Origin: Veillonella rodentium
Lineage (GTDB): Bacteria > Bacillota > Negativicutes > Veillonellales > Veillonellaceae
Length of the DNA stretch: 64,000 nucleotides
Assembly (NCBI RefSeq): GCF_900187285.1
Contig: NZ_LT906470.1
Coordinates: 1,317,501-1,381,500, forward strand
Direction of reading: 5' to 3'
The notes under the pieces are model-generated. The model was given only the letters and a program-made list of their open reading frames with translations. It did no database searches and was not told where the DNA came from. Of this stretch, positions 35,559 through 44,853 are shown one piece after another (position 1 is the stretch's first letter; the number at the start of each line of letters is the position of its first letter). A program made the translations under genes and the position numbers.

Positions 35559-37460
35559 TTATTTACACAATGCATCGGTATTAACGGAAACAATTTTCTC
35601 ACCTTTTTTATTGTATAAATGAGTAGCACATGCTAAACATGGGTCGAAGGAGTGAATTACCTTCAGGATTTCCAACGGTTTATCCGCAATTTTCACCTTC
35701 GTGTCTATCATGGCGTCTTCGTACGCCCCATGTTCATTAGCAGCCGTCTTAGGGCATGCATTCCATGTGGACGGCACGATACATTGATAATTTGCGGAGC
35801 GACCGTCCTTGATGTGAATCCAGTGGCCCAAGCCGCCACGCGGTGCATCTACAAGACCAACGCCCTTCGCATCCGGTGCCCATGTATTAGGGTCGAATTT
35901 AGTCATATCCGCTACGGCGGTATCACCGTTCTTGATATTTGCAACGAGCTTATTAAAGAAATATTGGCTCATATTTGCCGCTACTTGCGCATCGAGGCCA
36001 CGACATGCTGTACGACCCACCATGGTTGTCATCCATACATGTGCAGGTACGCCCAATACCTGAGATACGGTATCTATTTGACGGACTATCATGGATTCCG
36101 CCCAGGTCGGATCCTTGATGATACCTTGTTTTACCTTTGTATATACGACGATATATTTCGCTAATGGACCCACCTCTGCTGTCTTACCTTTGAAAGTAGG
36201 CGATTTGATCCAGGAATATTTCTTATCTTCGTCGAGGAATTCCCATTTCTCTTTCGTCCCCGATTTAGGACCGGTAAACTTAGGGTCCGTAACACCGTCA
36301 ATAGGATGAAGAGAGCTTTCACCATTCGGATAAGTAAACCATGAATGATCCACCTCTTCACTGAGGTATTGAGGATCCATAAAATCCTTGCCTTCCAAGT
36401 TGATAAAAGTCGCTTTATCGACACCGAGGCCGAAGTTTTCTACCACACCATTGGAGCGGACGACACATTTTTTATGGTAATCGCCGTCAGAAATGCCGCT
36501 ATAAGATTCATCAGGATAGTCACCATAGGACATTACACGTTTTTTAGCAAGGCCGCCACCGTCAATCATGCCTTTTTCCACGTAGATTTTGCCGATAGCC
36601 AACAAATCAGGCACATAGAAATTATCCACCAAATCCTTCGACAAGGAAATGGATTGTTCCACCGCCGCAAGGCGTTGTGTATTGATAGGGGCATTCATGT
36701 CATTCATGGAAATGGCACAGGGCATACCGCCTACGATGTAATGCGGATGCGGATTCTTACCGCCGAACACAACATGAGGAATAACGATATCCCGTTGACG
36801 ATCCAGAATATTCAAATAATGAGCTACACCCATTAAATGTACTTCAGGAGGCAATAAGTTATAGTCCGGATGGTCCCACCATTGAGCGGAAAAAATGCCC
36901 AGCTGACCGGATCCAACAATTTTCTTAATCTTTTGCTGTACCGCTGTATAGTAAGCGGTAGTCGCTTTAGGAAATTCCTTAGGATATGCGGAATCCTTTG
37001 ACGCTGTTTCAGCCGGAGCAAGTCCTCCTATATTATACGTAGCCAACACATCATTCTGTAATTGAGCCGTTTTTGCCGAATCCGCATTGAGCGCCGCTAC
37101 AGGGCTGACCCAGTCCAGAGCATGCAAATGATAAAAATGCACGATATGGTCATGCACATCTAAGCAGCTGTGCATGATATTGCGGATATAGTTCGCATTT
37201 TTAGGAATGGAAATGCCCACCGCATCCTCTACGGCCCGCAATGCGGCCAGTGCATGCGTACTTGTACATACGCCGCAAATACGTTGTACGAAAGCCCAAA
37301 GATCACGGGGGTCGCGGTCTTTAGCAACAAGTTCAATACCACGCCAAGCCGTACCCGAGGATAATGCGTCCTCTACCTTACCGCTACCTTCATCTACCTT
37401 TATCTCCACCCGCAAATGACCTTCAATACGGGAAATCGGATCTACTACTACGCGTTTCAT
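35559..37460 (-). CDS. hyaB: [NiFe] hydrogenase large subunit
   Basis: 633 residues. The N-terminal nickel ligands lie in QRICGVCTSTHALAALRAVE (about 60-79) and the C-terminal ones in DPCLACATH (Cys608, Cys611, His614). The 19 residues after His614 are the propeptide removed by the maturation protease. ISRIEGHLRVEIKV at the N-terminus and GGLGHWIHIKDGRSANYQCI near 540 are also signature. This is the H2-activating subunit of a group 1, respiratory enzyme. Start overlaps the small-subunit stop (TAATG). Confidence 0.97.
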   Translation of the reverse strand: MKRVVVDPISRIEGHLRVEIKVDEGSGKVEDALSSGTAWRGIELVAKDRDPRDLWAFVQRICGVCTSTHALAALRAVEDAVGISIPKNANYIRNIMHSCLDVHDHIVHFYHLHALDWVSPVAALNADSAKTAQLQNDVLATYNIGGLAPAETASKDSAYPKEFPKATTAYYTAVQQKIKKIVGSGQLGIFSAQWWDHPDYNLLPPEVHLMGVAHYLNILDRQRDIVIPHVVFGGKNPHPHYIVGGMPCAISMNDMNAPINTQRLAAVEQSISLSKDLVDNFYVPDLLAIGKIYVEKGMIDGGGLAKKRVMSYGDYPDESYSGISDGDYHKKCVVRSNGVVENFGLGVDKATFINLEGKDFMDPQYLSEEVDHSWFTYPNGESSLHPIDGVTDPKFTGPKSGTKEKWEFLDEDKKYSWIKSPTFKGKTAEVGPLAKYIVVYTKVKQGIIKDPTWAESMIVRQIDTVSQVLGVPAHVWMTTMVGRTACRGLDAQVAANMSQYFFNKLVANIKNGDTAVADMTKFDPNTWAPDAKGVGLVDAPRGGLGHWIHIKDGRSANYQCIVPSTWNACPKTAANEHGAYEDAMIDTKVKIADKPLEILKVIHSFDPCLACATHLYNKKGEKIVSVNTDALCK

Positions 37461-38599
37461 TAGTGACTTCCTCCATTATTGTGCTTTTCTTCATCCCACT
37501 TGCCGCTTTCTTTCAAGCGTTTTTCCTCTTGGATATCATTGTACTTATTACGGGCAAGGGTTGCCGCACCGTGTACAATAACCGCCGCAGTAGCACCGAC
37601 GGCTGCTACCGTGCCGATTGTATCGGCCGTTGTAATGGTGTTGGCCAACGGAATATCCGGCAAGCGTTTATAGAATACATCATTATCCCAGAACCCCTTT
37701 TCAGAACAGCCGATACAGCCGTGACCGGATTGAATCGGATAGGACAAACCGTTCCACCAGCGCAAATTACCACAGGAGTTGTATGTCTGCGGTCCGCGGC
37801 ACCCCACCTTATATAAGCACCAGCCCGCTTTAGATGCATCATCGTCAAACTTTTCAACAAAGAGACCTGAATCAAAGAAAGCACGACGATAGCATGTATC
37901 ATGGATACGATTACCGTAGAATTGTTTAGGACGCCCTTGAGAATCAAGCGGCGGAATTTGCCCGAATAATGCATAATGCATGACTACACCTGTCATAACC
38001 TCAGGAATCGGAGGACATCCCGGCACCTTGATAATCGGTTTTCCCGATACGACGGAAGAGACGGATACCGTATTTGTCGGATTCGGTTTAGCCGCTTGAA
38101 TACCGCCCCAGGATGCACAGGATCCGTATTCGATAATCGCCGCAGCCCCTTTAGCACATTCCAACAAAGACTGTTTAAATGTACGACCTCCTACGGTACA
38201 GTAGACGCCATCTTCATCAAGAGGAACCCCCCCTTCAACAGCCAAAATGTATTTACCGGCCTTCTCCGTAATCAGTTTCTCCAAATGCTCCTCTAAAGGG
38301 GCTCCGGATGCGGCCGCTAATGTATCATCATATTCGAGAGAAATCATATTCAAGATAACATCCGATGCAAACGGTGAGGATGAACGGATAAAAGCTTCAC
38401 TACAACCTGTACATTCATGACCATGCAACCAGATTACCGTAGGTAATTCAGTCGTTTCAGCCGCTTTTACAACGGTGTCCAGCATCGTTGGCGGCAATCC
38501 TAAAATAGCTGTGAGCGCTACACAGGATTTCATAAATGTACGTCGACTCAAACGTCGCTCCTGGAAGAGTGTCCATAAACTGTTTACACGATTCTTCAC
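37460..38599 (-). CDS. hyaA: [NiFe] hydrogenase small subunit, Tat-exported
   Basis: 379 residues from a GTG at 38599, 9 nt after AAGGAGG; the longer frame to 38632 includes that site and is rejected. LSRRTFMKSCVALTAILGLP is a twin-arginine signal. IWLHGHECTGCSEAFIRS starts the proximal cluster; GSCASWGG, PGCPPIPEV, and CLYKVGCRGPQTYNSC with GHGCIGCSEKGFWD supply ligands of the other clusters. A C-terminal helix (TVAAVGATAAVIVHGAATLA) anchors it. It carries electrons from the large subunit to the cytochrome. First gene of hyaA-hyaB-hyaC-hyaD-hupH. Confidence 0.96.
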   Translation of the reverse strand: MKNRVNSLWTLFQERRLSRRTFMKSCVALTAILGLPPTMLDTVVKAAETTELPTVIWLHGHECTGCSEAFIRSSSPFASDVILNMISLEYDDTLAAASGAPLEEHLEKLITEKAGKYILAVEGGVPLDEDGVYCTVGGRTFKQSLLECAKGAAAIIEYGSCASWGGIQAAKPNPTNTVSVSSVVSGKPIIKVPGCPPIPEVMTGVVMHYALFGQIPPLDSQGRPKQFYGNRIHDTCYRRAFFDSGLFVEKFDDDASKAGWCLYKVGCRGPQTYNSCGNLRWWNGLSYPIQSGHGCIGCSEKGFWDNDVFYKRLPDIPLANTITTADTIGTVAAVGATAAVIVHGAATLARNKYNDIQEEKRLKESGKWDEEKHNNGGSH

Positions 38600-38736
38600 G
38601 GAATATAGCCTCCTTACAACAACTTTGCGCAATGTATATATTACTTAATAAACTACAACTATTCTTGCATTTATATTGCTATTATAACATCTCCACACTA
38701 TTTTAAACAGTAAAAAGCCTCATAGCATAAAGAAAG

Positions 38737-38776
38737 AACTGTATACAAGAGTAATGATATATCCTGCATACAGTTC
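38737..38776. terminator. Hairpin between trxA and the hydrogenase operon
   Basis: GAACTGTAT (38737-38745) pairs with ATACAGTTC (38768-38776). The loop is 22 nt and no clean T tract follows, so terminator function after the thioredoxin gene is only likely. Confidence 0.4.
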
Positions 38777-38814
38777 CGTATCATCTGGTTTTATAAAAAC
38801 CTTCAGTTATTAAA

Positions 38815-39147
38815 TTATTTGATTGCTTCTCTGATGAGCTCTTCAAGAATGTCAGCTTTCTTATAGCCCACAAGAGAATCGAGCATTTTACCGTCCCGGA
38901 AAAATACCAAGGATGGGATGCCATCGATATCTTCTTTCAGCAAAATACCTCGTAGATTTTTATCCTCCGCATCAACGGTGAAAAACTGTACTTCACCTTT
39001 TAATTTTTCGGCCACCGCCTCCACCTCGGGACGCATAACGATACAGGGTTCACACCAACCTGCCCAGAAATCAACAATAGTCAAACCCTTGGAGCCAAGT
39101 ACTTTTTCATCAAATTCTTGTACACTAGTAATCGCTGTAATTGCCAT
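38815..39147 (-). CDS. Thioredoxin-like protein with CEPC active site
   Basis: 110 residues, thioredoxin length. VDFWAGWCEPCIVMRPEVEAV carries the redox pair at Cys32 and Cys35, but with Glu-Pro between them instead of the usual Gly-Pro. The later IDGIPSLVFFRDGKMLDSLVG holds the cis-proline loop. It probably reduces protein disulfides in the cytoplasm; the Glu should change the redox potential or pKa. AGGAG precedes the start. Single gene next to rnpB. Confidence 0.88.
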   Translation of the reverse strand: MAITAITSVQEFDEKVLGSKGLTIVDFWAGWCEPCIVMRPEVEAVAEKLKGEVQFFTVDAEDKNLRGILLKEDIDGIPSLVFFRDGKMLDSLVGYKKADILEELIREAIK

Positions 39148-39203
39148 GAAGTTCTCCTAACAAAGTCTTAAATCATATATACAATAATTCGTTTTCTAAT
39201 AAT

Positions 39204-39556
39204 GAAGCAAGCAATCAATAAGCCGAGTTCTGTTCCGCTTGCGCGGTGACGATTATCTTTCTAGGCGCACAGTCGCCTGTACGCTCGAGCGACACAACCC
39301 GAAAGGTAGGCGGGACCACCCTTAACCCTTTTCTATTCGGTCTTGCTCCGGATGGGGTTTACCGAGCCAGCCTGTTACCAGACTGCTGGTGAGCTCTTAC
39401 CTCACCTTTCCACCCTTACCACTGATGTGGCGGTTTCCGTTTCTATGGCACTTTCCCTAAGGTCACCCTCGCCAGACGTTATCTGGCATCCTGCCCTATG
39501 GAGCTCGGACTTTCCTCGAATCCAACGGACTCGCAACCGTCTTTCATACTTGCTTC
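39204..39556 (-). ncRNA. rnpB: RNase P RNA
   Basis: The minus strand contains the universal bacterial elements: GAGGAAAGTCCGAGCTCC near the 5' end, GGGTGGAAAGGTGAGGTAAG in the middle, and ACAGAACTCGGCTTAT near the 3' end. GAAGCAAG (39549-39556) pairs with CTTGCTTC (39204-39211) to close P1, defining a 353-nt RNA. It is the catalytic RNA that trims tRNA 5' ends. Boundaries are set from the P1 pairing. Confidence 0.95.
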
Positions 39557-39636
39557 ACTTCAGTTTATCATAGCAGTACTATATCACGCAAGAACAAGGG
39601 GGCATGTGAAAGTCTCAAAGAAGATATACTCTTGCA

Positions 39637-40740
39637 TTATAAAAAGAAAAAGTCCTGTTGTTCTCCATAAGCGTGAACAGGAACCTCCAATGAGGAGGCC
39701 TCTAAATACTCACGTAAACCGTAAGCCACGATGGATTCCGTACCGAAATGACCGGCGTCTACAACGAGGATTCCCGATTCTTTCGCCAGTTGTGCATCAT
39801 GATACTTCACATCGCCTGTCACATAGGCATCAACCTTATATCGAGCCGCATCCTTGATAAACTCGGCTCCGGCACCGGAACAAAGTGCAACGGACTGAAT
39901 CTTCTCCGGCACTACACCGCAAAAGCGGATATTCGCATCGGGCAAAGCTTCCTGCACCCATTCGCGAAATGTATCCATCTTTAATGCGTTCGGCAATCTG
40001 CCTATGCGTCCTAAATATTGAATCGCTCCGTTCGGTTCAGCCAGAGATACGACTTCATAAGCCACCTCTTCATAAGGATGCGCCTCTTTCATAGCCATCA
40101 AAACAGCATTGAAATTCGTAGCATCCACAATCGCATTGATTTGTACCTCCGGCACAATAGTCATCGTCCCCGCTTCGCCGATGACAGGATGAGACTGATC
40201 ATTTCCTCTGAATCGCCCTTCTCCGTTCACGCTGAAACTGCAATAATCGTAATTTCCGATTCGACCGGCACCGGCCTCTCCCATGGCGATACGCACCGCA
40301 TCAGCTGCACCTTCAGGTACGAAGGTGGATATCTTATACAGCACATCTTCTCCGGTTTTAATAAACCCTTGTACATCTATGAGTCCCAACCGTTCCGCCA
40401 ACATATCATTCAATCCGCCCGGTGCGATATCAAGATTTGTATGAGCGCTATATACGGCGATTTGATTGGTAATCAACATTTCAATCATTCGTCCCAGAGC
40501 CGTATCTGAAGACACCTGTTTAAGACCTTTAAAAATCAACGGATGATGACTGACGATAAGATTGCAATTATGTTCTACCGCATACCCGATTGCCTCCGTC
40601 GTCACGTCCAACGTCGTAAGAATACTTTTAACAACCGTCTTTCGATTGCCTACCATAAGGCCTACATTATCCCATGACGCCGCATAAGACCGAGGTGCCA
40701 GCCGTTCCATCACATCTATAACATGTTGAACAGTTGTCAT
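39637..40740 (-). CDS. Nif3-like dinuclear metal centre protein (YqfO)
   Basis: 367 residues from the ATG at 40740, after AAAGGTG; a GTG at 40749 overlaps it. SWDNVGLMVGNR, NCNLIVSHHPLIFKGLK, HTNLDIAPGGLNDMLAE supply metal-binding His and Asp, and the C-terminal VDAGHFGTESIVAYGLREYL completes the site. The central insert (about 130-240) is the PII-like YqfO domain, so this is the long Bacillus-type form. Function is debated; it is a hexamer and has been linked to GTP cyclohydrolase I type 1B-like activity in name only. Downstream of trmK, as in B. subtilis. Confidence 0.9.
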   Translation of the reverse strand: MTTVQHVIDVMERLAPRSYAASWDNVGLMVGNRKTVVKSILTTLDVTTEAIGYAVEHNCNLIVSHHPLIFKGLKQVSSDTALGRMIEMLITNQIAVYSAHTNLDIAPGGLNDMLAERLGLIDVQGFIKTGEDVLYKISTFVPEGAADAVRIAMGEAGAGRIGNYDYCSFSVNGEGRFRGNDQSHPVIGEAGTMTIVPEVQINAIVDATNFNAVLMAMKEAHPYEEVAYEVVSLAEPNGAIQYLGRIGRLPNALKMDTFREWVQEALPDANIRFCGVVPEKIQSVALCSGAGAEFIKDAARYKVDAYVTGDVKYHDAQLAKESGILVVDAGHFGTESIVAYGLREYLEASSLEVPVHAYGEQQDFFFL

Positions 40741-40877
40741 TATAATCACACCTTTCCCTGGATTTACTAATTATATTTGATTTTAACAAAATACTATATG
40801 ATGTTAATGAATACAGTTTTAAAACCATAAATGAACGCCTATACATTTAATTGAGCTGTACAGAAATTCCAAACTAT

Positions 40878-41600
40878 TTACAACAATGTCCTTAAGTACG
40901 CGATTTCCCCAGCGAGTTCTTTATATTTATCCGTATGACTCAACGCATCCGTCATTCCATTCAACGCACATTGGCGTTGATATATCAGATATTCTATATA
41001 TGTATTCCATAGCGGTGGACGCTCTTGTTCAAGCAGCGCTCCGATGGACCACAGCAGAGAATCCTCTGAAAGCTCAGCATATACATCTGGATACTCGGCT
41101 ATACCTGTATAGGACTCGACACAATCATCGCGAACGGCTAAAAACGCCGTATATAATTTGCCGTTATCCTCTACGATGACTTCAAGAACGATTATATATC
41201 CCTTTTGCACCATATATTGGCGCAATTCTTTTTGACCGTTTTGCGGCTGCAGCACATAAAACTCCAACGGCTCCGGCCCCGCATCCACGATATCCCGAAT
41301 CAGAAAGCCTCCCATACCGCAACAGATGGCCCCCGTCAATTCGCCTCGTTTCGTGACTTTCAGGCCATCGCCCAGACGACAGTCGATACGCCCTTGCAGA
41401 TTACACGACTCTACATAAGCCCTGGCCGAAGCAAGAGGCCCCTTATGAACATCTCCGGCAATGACAAAGTCCGCCCGATTACGGTTAATCAGCTCCACCG
41501 CCAAATAGCCGTGATCAGTTCCGATATCAGCTATAGCTCGTGCCTTCGGAACGATGGAAAACACCGCTTCCAAACGATCCATCATTGGTCTAGGTTCCAT
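40878..41600 (-). CDS. trmK: tRNA (adenine(22)-N(1))-methyltransferase
   Basis: 240 residues. RLEAVFSIVPKARAIADIGTDHGYLAVELINR holds the SAM-binding DIGTDHGY motif; AGDVHKGPLASARAYVE, CRLGDGLKV and AICCGMGGFLIRDIVD complete the Rossmann core, and YVLQPQNGQKELRQYM the catalytic segment. The C-terminal coiled coil (RQCALNGMTDAL...) is typical. It methylates A22 of tRNA. AAGGA precedes the ATG at 6 nt. Followed by the nif3 gene, a conserved pair. Confidence 0.92.
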   Translation of the reverse strand: MEPRPMMDRLEAVFSIVPKARAIADIGTDHGYLAVELINRNRADFVIAGDVHKGPLASARAYVESCNLQGRIDCRLGDGLKVTKRGELTGAICCGMGGFLIRDIVDAGPEPLEFYVLQPQNGQKELRQYMVQKGYIIVLEVIVEDNGKLYTAFLAVRDDCVESYTGIAEYPDVYAELSEDSLLWSIGALLEQERPPLWNTYIEYLIYQRQCALNGMTDALSHTDKYKELAGEIAYLRTLL

Positions 41601-41771
41601 ATATTTTCCTTATTATCAGTAAATAACAACTCTACCAGTTCAAATCTATAAAACTTGTATTTCAAATACACCGTATGATTCAAATACGTCGCACTATTTT
41701 AAATATAACGCGCTATTTTAACATCATCATATATAGATCAAATATATAAATTATGTTCATATATAAAAATA

Positions 41772-41797
41772 ACCGCCCTTGAAGTCTCAAGGACGGT
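41772..41797 (-). terminator. Terminator after the CAT tRNA
   Basis: ACCGTCCTTGA and TCAAGGGCGGT pair around a 4-nt loop on the minus strand, followed by TATTTTTATAT. Confidence 0.85.
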
Positions 41798-41809
41798 ACA
41801 TGTCATAAG

Positions 41810-41884
41810 TGGTGGGCCCACCTGGGATCGAACCAGGGACCGACCGGTTATGAGCCGGTTGCTCTACCCCTGAGCTATAGGCCC
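41810..41884 (-). tRNA. tRNA with CAT anticodon (Ile2 or elongator Met)
   Basis: The minus strand folds as a full cloverleaf: acceptor GGGCCTA/TGGGCCC, D arm AGCTC-AGGGGTA-GAGC, anticodon stem ACCGG/CCGGT with loop CTCATAA, T arm CCTGG-TTCGATC-CCAGG, and an encoded CCA (41810-41812). The anticodon is CAT. The stem around it resembles the isoleucine isoacceptor whose C34 becomes lysidine, but elongator methionine cannot be excluded by eye; it is not the initiator by its fully paired first acceptor base pair. Confidence 0.93.
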
Positions 41885-41946
41885 ACAGTTAATTTCTAGC
41901 TCATTAATTATACCGAATCCCATAAGTATCCGTCAAGCGGACTTAA

Positions 41947-42510
41947 TCAGGACTCTTTCATCAGCATAAATCGTTGAATCATACCGTCCTCATTAAATAC
42001 GCCCTTCGTAGCCAATGTCGTCGTTTTACTGTCCGTCGATTTAATACCGCGGGCACTCATACAACTATGCGATGACGTAATATGAACGATGACGTCCTCG
42101 GACCCCGTCGCCATAGAGATGACCTCGGCGATATCCTCTCCGATTTTTTCCTGCAACTGTAATCGTTTACAACACATTTCCGCAATACGCGGCACCTTGG
42201 ACAAACCGATGACGCGGCCTTTCGGAATATATCCGATGCTGATGCTCATATCATACATGAGCGCCATATGGTGTTCGCAGTGAGAGAAACACGTAATATT
42301 CTTAACGACCACCATCTGATCAGTATCTACGGGAAATGTTTTTCCATACATTTCGGCAATTTCCGCATTGGTATACCGAATGCCTTCATATACCTCCGCC
42401 ATCATCTGAGCAACGCGCTTCGGCGTTTCTACCAGCCCCGCACGATCGGGATCTTCCCCTAACGCTTCCAAGAGCTGATACACTAGTGATTCGATTTTTT
42501 CCGTGTCCAT
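41947..42510 (-). CDS. folE: GTP cyclohydrolase I
   Basis: 187 residues from the ATG at 42510, 6 nt after AAGGGGG; the ATG at 42528 lies before that site. DPDRAGLVETPKRVAQMMAEVYEGI, then FSHCEHHMALMYD with zinc Cys and His, VIGLSKVPRIAE and ITSSHSCMSARGIK with the second zinc Cys complete the active site. It converts GTP to dihydroneopterin triphosphate, feeding folate and 7-deazaguanine synthesis. Third gene of queD-queE-folE in transcription order; its start is 1 bp from the queE stop region. Confidence 0.96.
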   Translation of the reverse strand: MDTEKIESLVYQLLEALGEDPDRAGLVETPKRVAQMMAEVYEGIRYTNAEIAEMYGKTFPVDTDQMVVVKNITCFSHCEHHMALMYDMSISIGYIPKGRVIGLSKVPRIAEMCCKRLQLQEKIGEDIAEVISMATGSEDVIVHITSSHSCMSARGIKSTDSKTTTLATKGVFNEDGMIQRFMLMKES

Positions 42511-42511
42511 A

Positions 42512-43219
42512 CTACACCCCCTTCGCATCAGGATCCCAGATGAACTTATGAATTTGCAGCTGAAATCTCACATTCTGCCAATTATGAGTTTTCATATATT
42601 CAATAATCGAGGCCGCCTCAATCCGTCCCCAGACGGGCGACACATAAATGTGTGCCTTTGTCGTCTGCGTTTCAAGAATATGGTGCATACAATCCAAGTC
42701 TTCAACGGTACCGACCACAAATTTGATGAGATCCCGCCCGGTAGCCACCTTGAATATATCGAGATTCATAGACTTCTCCGCCAAAGACGACGGTGTCTTG
42801 TAATCATAGGTGAACCATACATTATCCCGTTGAAAGCTCGGTACGATAGTACCGTTCGTCTCGATATTGAAATCATATGGCATCGTATCATGTGAATAAA
42901 TTTCATCCTCACGCTCTGATACACAAGATTCGGAAGATTCACTGCGACGTGTCAGCTCATCAATGAGCGCAATAACTTCTCGTTCCTGCAGTAAAGGCTC
43001 GCCACCGGTAATGGTGATGCGGTGATTACCTAAACTTTCAATGGTATCGGCTACCTCTTGAACGGACATCTGTTTATACACACTGTCCGGTCCATAACTA
43101 TACGTTGTATCGCAATAGGAGCAGCGAATATTACAGTCATACAACCGCAGAAACGTCGTTAAGAAACCTTGACGACTGCCTTCGCCGTCGATAGAGGAAA
43201 AGATTTCAATCACGTTCAT
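42512..43219 (-). CDS. queE: 7-carboxy-7-deazaguanine synthase (radical SAM)
   Basis: 235 residues. EIFSSIDGEGSRQGFLTTFLRLYDCNIRCSYCDT places the cluster ligands at Cys29, Cys33 and Cys36 (CxxxCxxC). ITITGGEPLLQ is the SAM-binding motif. It forms the 7-carboxy-7-deazaguanine ring from carboxytetrahydropterin. A loop around 105-125 (RRSESSESCVSEREDE) is longer and more polar than usual. I use the ATG at 43219 (MNVIEIF), overlapping the queD stop by 14 nt; the ATG at 43231 is an alternative. Confidence 0.93.
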   Translation of the reverse strand: MNVIEIFSSIDGEGSRQGFLTTFLRLYDCNIRCSYCDTTYSYGPDSVYKQMSVQEVADTIESLGNHRITITGGEPLLQEREVIALIDELTRRSESSESCVSEREDEIYSHDTMPYDFNIETNGTIVPSFQRDNVWFTYDYKTPSSLAEKSMNLDIFKVATGRDLIKFVVGTVEDLDCMHHILETQTTKAHIYVSPVWGRIEAASIIEYMKTHNWQNVRFQLQIHKFIWDPDAKGV

Positions 43220-43544
43220 AAATCGCAACATTTCCTTCCGATTCCTGTACCTCTACCTTGAAACATTTCGGTCCCAATTCATCGGCAATCCACTTCGCCA
43301 TATTTTCCGCAGTGGGATTGATATCACCCAGCACATCATTAATATGATGATGGTCCAGACGTCTGTGAATCTTTTTCTTTATAATCGTAAAGTCTATGAC
43401 CATACCGTTATGATCGAGCTCTTCTGAACGGGCATATACGGTAATAATCCAGTTATGTCCATGCAACTGCTGACACTTGCTGGGATAATCCAGTTTTAAC
43501 TGATGAGATGCGCTCACCTCTAAACGCTTGCAAACTGTAAACAT
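43206..43544 (-). CDS. queD: 6-carboxytetrahydropterin synthase
   Basis: 112 residues. Zinc His residues are in SASHQL (His14) and HGHNW (His28, His30), and the catalytic Cys is Cys24 in YPSKCQQLHGHNW. The rest (VIDFTIIKKKIHRRLDHHHIND, NPTAENMAKWIADEL with NPTAE) is standard PTPS/QueD. It turns dihydroneopterin triphosphate into carboxytetrahydropterin. First gene of the operon; AAAGGAG precedes the ATG and a TATAAT (43581-43586) lies about 35 nt upstream. Confidence 0.95.
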   Translation of the reverse strand: MFTVCKRLEVSASHQLKLDYPSKCQQLHGHNWIITVYARSEELDHNGMVIDFTIIKKKIHRRLDHHHINDVLGDINPTAENMAKWIADELGPKCFKVEVQESEGNVAIYERD

Positions 43545-43592
43545 CGAAACTCCTTTAGTCTACACATATAAATCACATTCATTATAACACGA

Positions 43593-43647
43593 AAAATAGA
43601 GTCCCTCTCAAACAACTCCACAAAAGGCTTGAGAGAGACTCTATTTT
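43593..43647. terminator. Terminator after rpoD
   Basis: AAAATAGAGTCTCTCTCAAG and CTTTGAGAGGGACTCTATTTTT type arms pair over about 18 bp around a 19-nt loop, on both strands flanked by A/T tracts. It lies just past the rpoD stop and overlaps the queD promoter region. Confidence 0.85.
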
Positions 43648-43651
43648 GTTC

Positions 43652-44827
43652 TTATAAAAAGTCTTTAATCTTATCGCGTTTTCCGCGGTTTCGTAACTTC
43701 GTTAAGGCCTTGCCTTCAATCTGACGAATGCGTTCTCTCGTAACATTGAAATGTTGTCCCACTTCTTCAAGAGTCCGAGGTTTACCATCCTTCAACCCGA
43801 AACGCAGAATCAACACCTGCTGTTCCCGATCCGTTAAGCACGTGAATACGTCTTCGATCTGCTCCTGCAACAAAATGTAGCTTGCCGCATCATCCGGAGC
43901 GATCGCATCCTGATCCTCGATGAAGTCCCCCAAATGGGAGTCTTCCTCTTCACCGATCGGCGTTTCCAACGATACCGGTTCCTGTGCAATCTTTTGAATT
44001 TCACGCACGCGCTCTACGGTAATGCCCATACCTTCCGCAATTTCCTCAGGTAACGGCTCACGGCCCTTATCCTGTAATAATTGTCTGGAAATACGAATCA
44101 ATTTATTGATGGTTTCCACCATATGCACCGGAATACGAATGGTACGAGCCTGATCAGCAATGGCACGCGTAATGGCTTGACGAATCCACCAGGTAGCATA
44201 GGTGGAGAACTTATACCCCTTCGTATAATCAAATTTATCCACCGCTTTAATAAGACCGAGATTACCTTCCTGAATCAAATCCAGGAACAACATGCCTCGA
44301 CCCACATAACGTTTCGCGATACTCACAACGAGACGCAAGTTCGCATCAACCAACTTCTTCTTAGCCTTTTTACTGAGTTGAATTTCCTTATAGGTAGCAT
44401 CTTCCTCGGCACCGGCTTCAATCTGTTTCGCCAACACGATTTCTTCGTCGGCCGATAACAATGGAACACGCCCGATTTCCTTAAGGTACATACGCACCGG
44501 ATCATCGATATTTACACCGGAATCCACGCTGAGATCGATGGAAATATGTTTTTCACTCGCACCGTTTTCCTCATCATCCTCACCATCATCCGGCTCAATC
44601 GGATTATCATCTTCATGATCATCGTCCGCATCCACATCGGATACGATATCAATATTAAGCTTACCCAGAGTAGTATAAATGTCATCTAATTGTTCTGCAG
44701 TGAGATCCGATTGCTCGTGAAGAGCATCTGAAATCTCTGATTGCGTCAACACACCGGTCTTCCGGCCTTTTTCAAGAAGTTGATCCACAATCTCCTCAAT
44801 TTGACTTTTTTGTACTTTCTTAGCCAC
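43652..44827 (-). CDS. rpoD: Primary sigma factor (sigma-70/SigA)
   Basis: 391 residues. Region 1.1 ([20 protein letters not shown]), an acidic linker ([22 protein letters not shown]), region 1.2 ([21 protein letters not shown]), region 2 with [20 protein letters not shown], region 3 and region 4 with the helix-turn-helix [20 protein letters not shown] are all present. It directs RNA polymerase to housekeeping promoters such as that of thrS. It follows dnaG by 26 bp, the conserved macromolecular-synthesis order. Confidence 0.97.
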   Translation of the reverse strand: MAKKVQKSQIEEIVDQLLEKGRKTGVLTQSEISDALHEQSDLTAEQLDDIYTTLGKLNIDIVSDVDADDDHEDDNPIEPDDGEDDEENGASEKHISIDLSVDSGVNIDDPVRMYLKEIGRVPLLSADEEIVLAKQIEAGAEEDATYKEIQLSKKAKKKLVDANLRLVVSIAKRYVGRGMLFLDLIQEGNLGLIKAVDKFDYTKGYKFSTYATWWIRQAITRAIADQARTIRIPVHMVETINKLIRISRQLLQDKGREPLPEEIAEGMGITVERVREIQKIAQEPVSLETPIGEEEDSHLGDFIEDQDAIAPDDAASYILLQEQIEDVFTCLTDREQQVLILRFGLKDGKPRTLEEVGQHFNVTRERIRQIEGKALTKLRNRGKRDKIKDFL

Positions 44828-44853
44828 AGCGCTCTCCTTTATAATTTATTGAC

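Noticed and set aside
37606-37974. Several long opposite-strand and alternative-frame ORFs over the hydrogenase, alaS, thrS and ftsK genes
   Set aside because: They lie entirely inside genes with clear family signatures, lack ribosome binding sites and have no recognisable products.
41810-41884. Initiator tRNA-fMet
   Set aside because: The first acceptor pair is G-C and the anticodon stem lacks three consecutive G-C pairs in the initiator arrangement, so it is not the initiator.
43545-43592. preQ1 riboswitch before queD
   Set aside because: Only about 35 nt separate the likely transcription start from the ATG, and no H-type pseudoknot pairing was seen.
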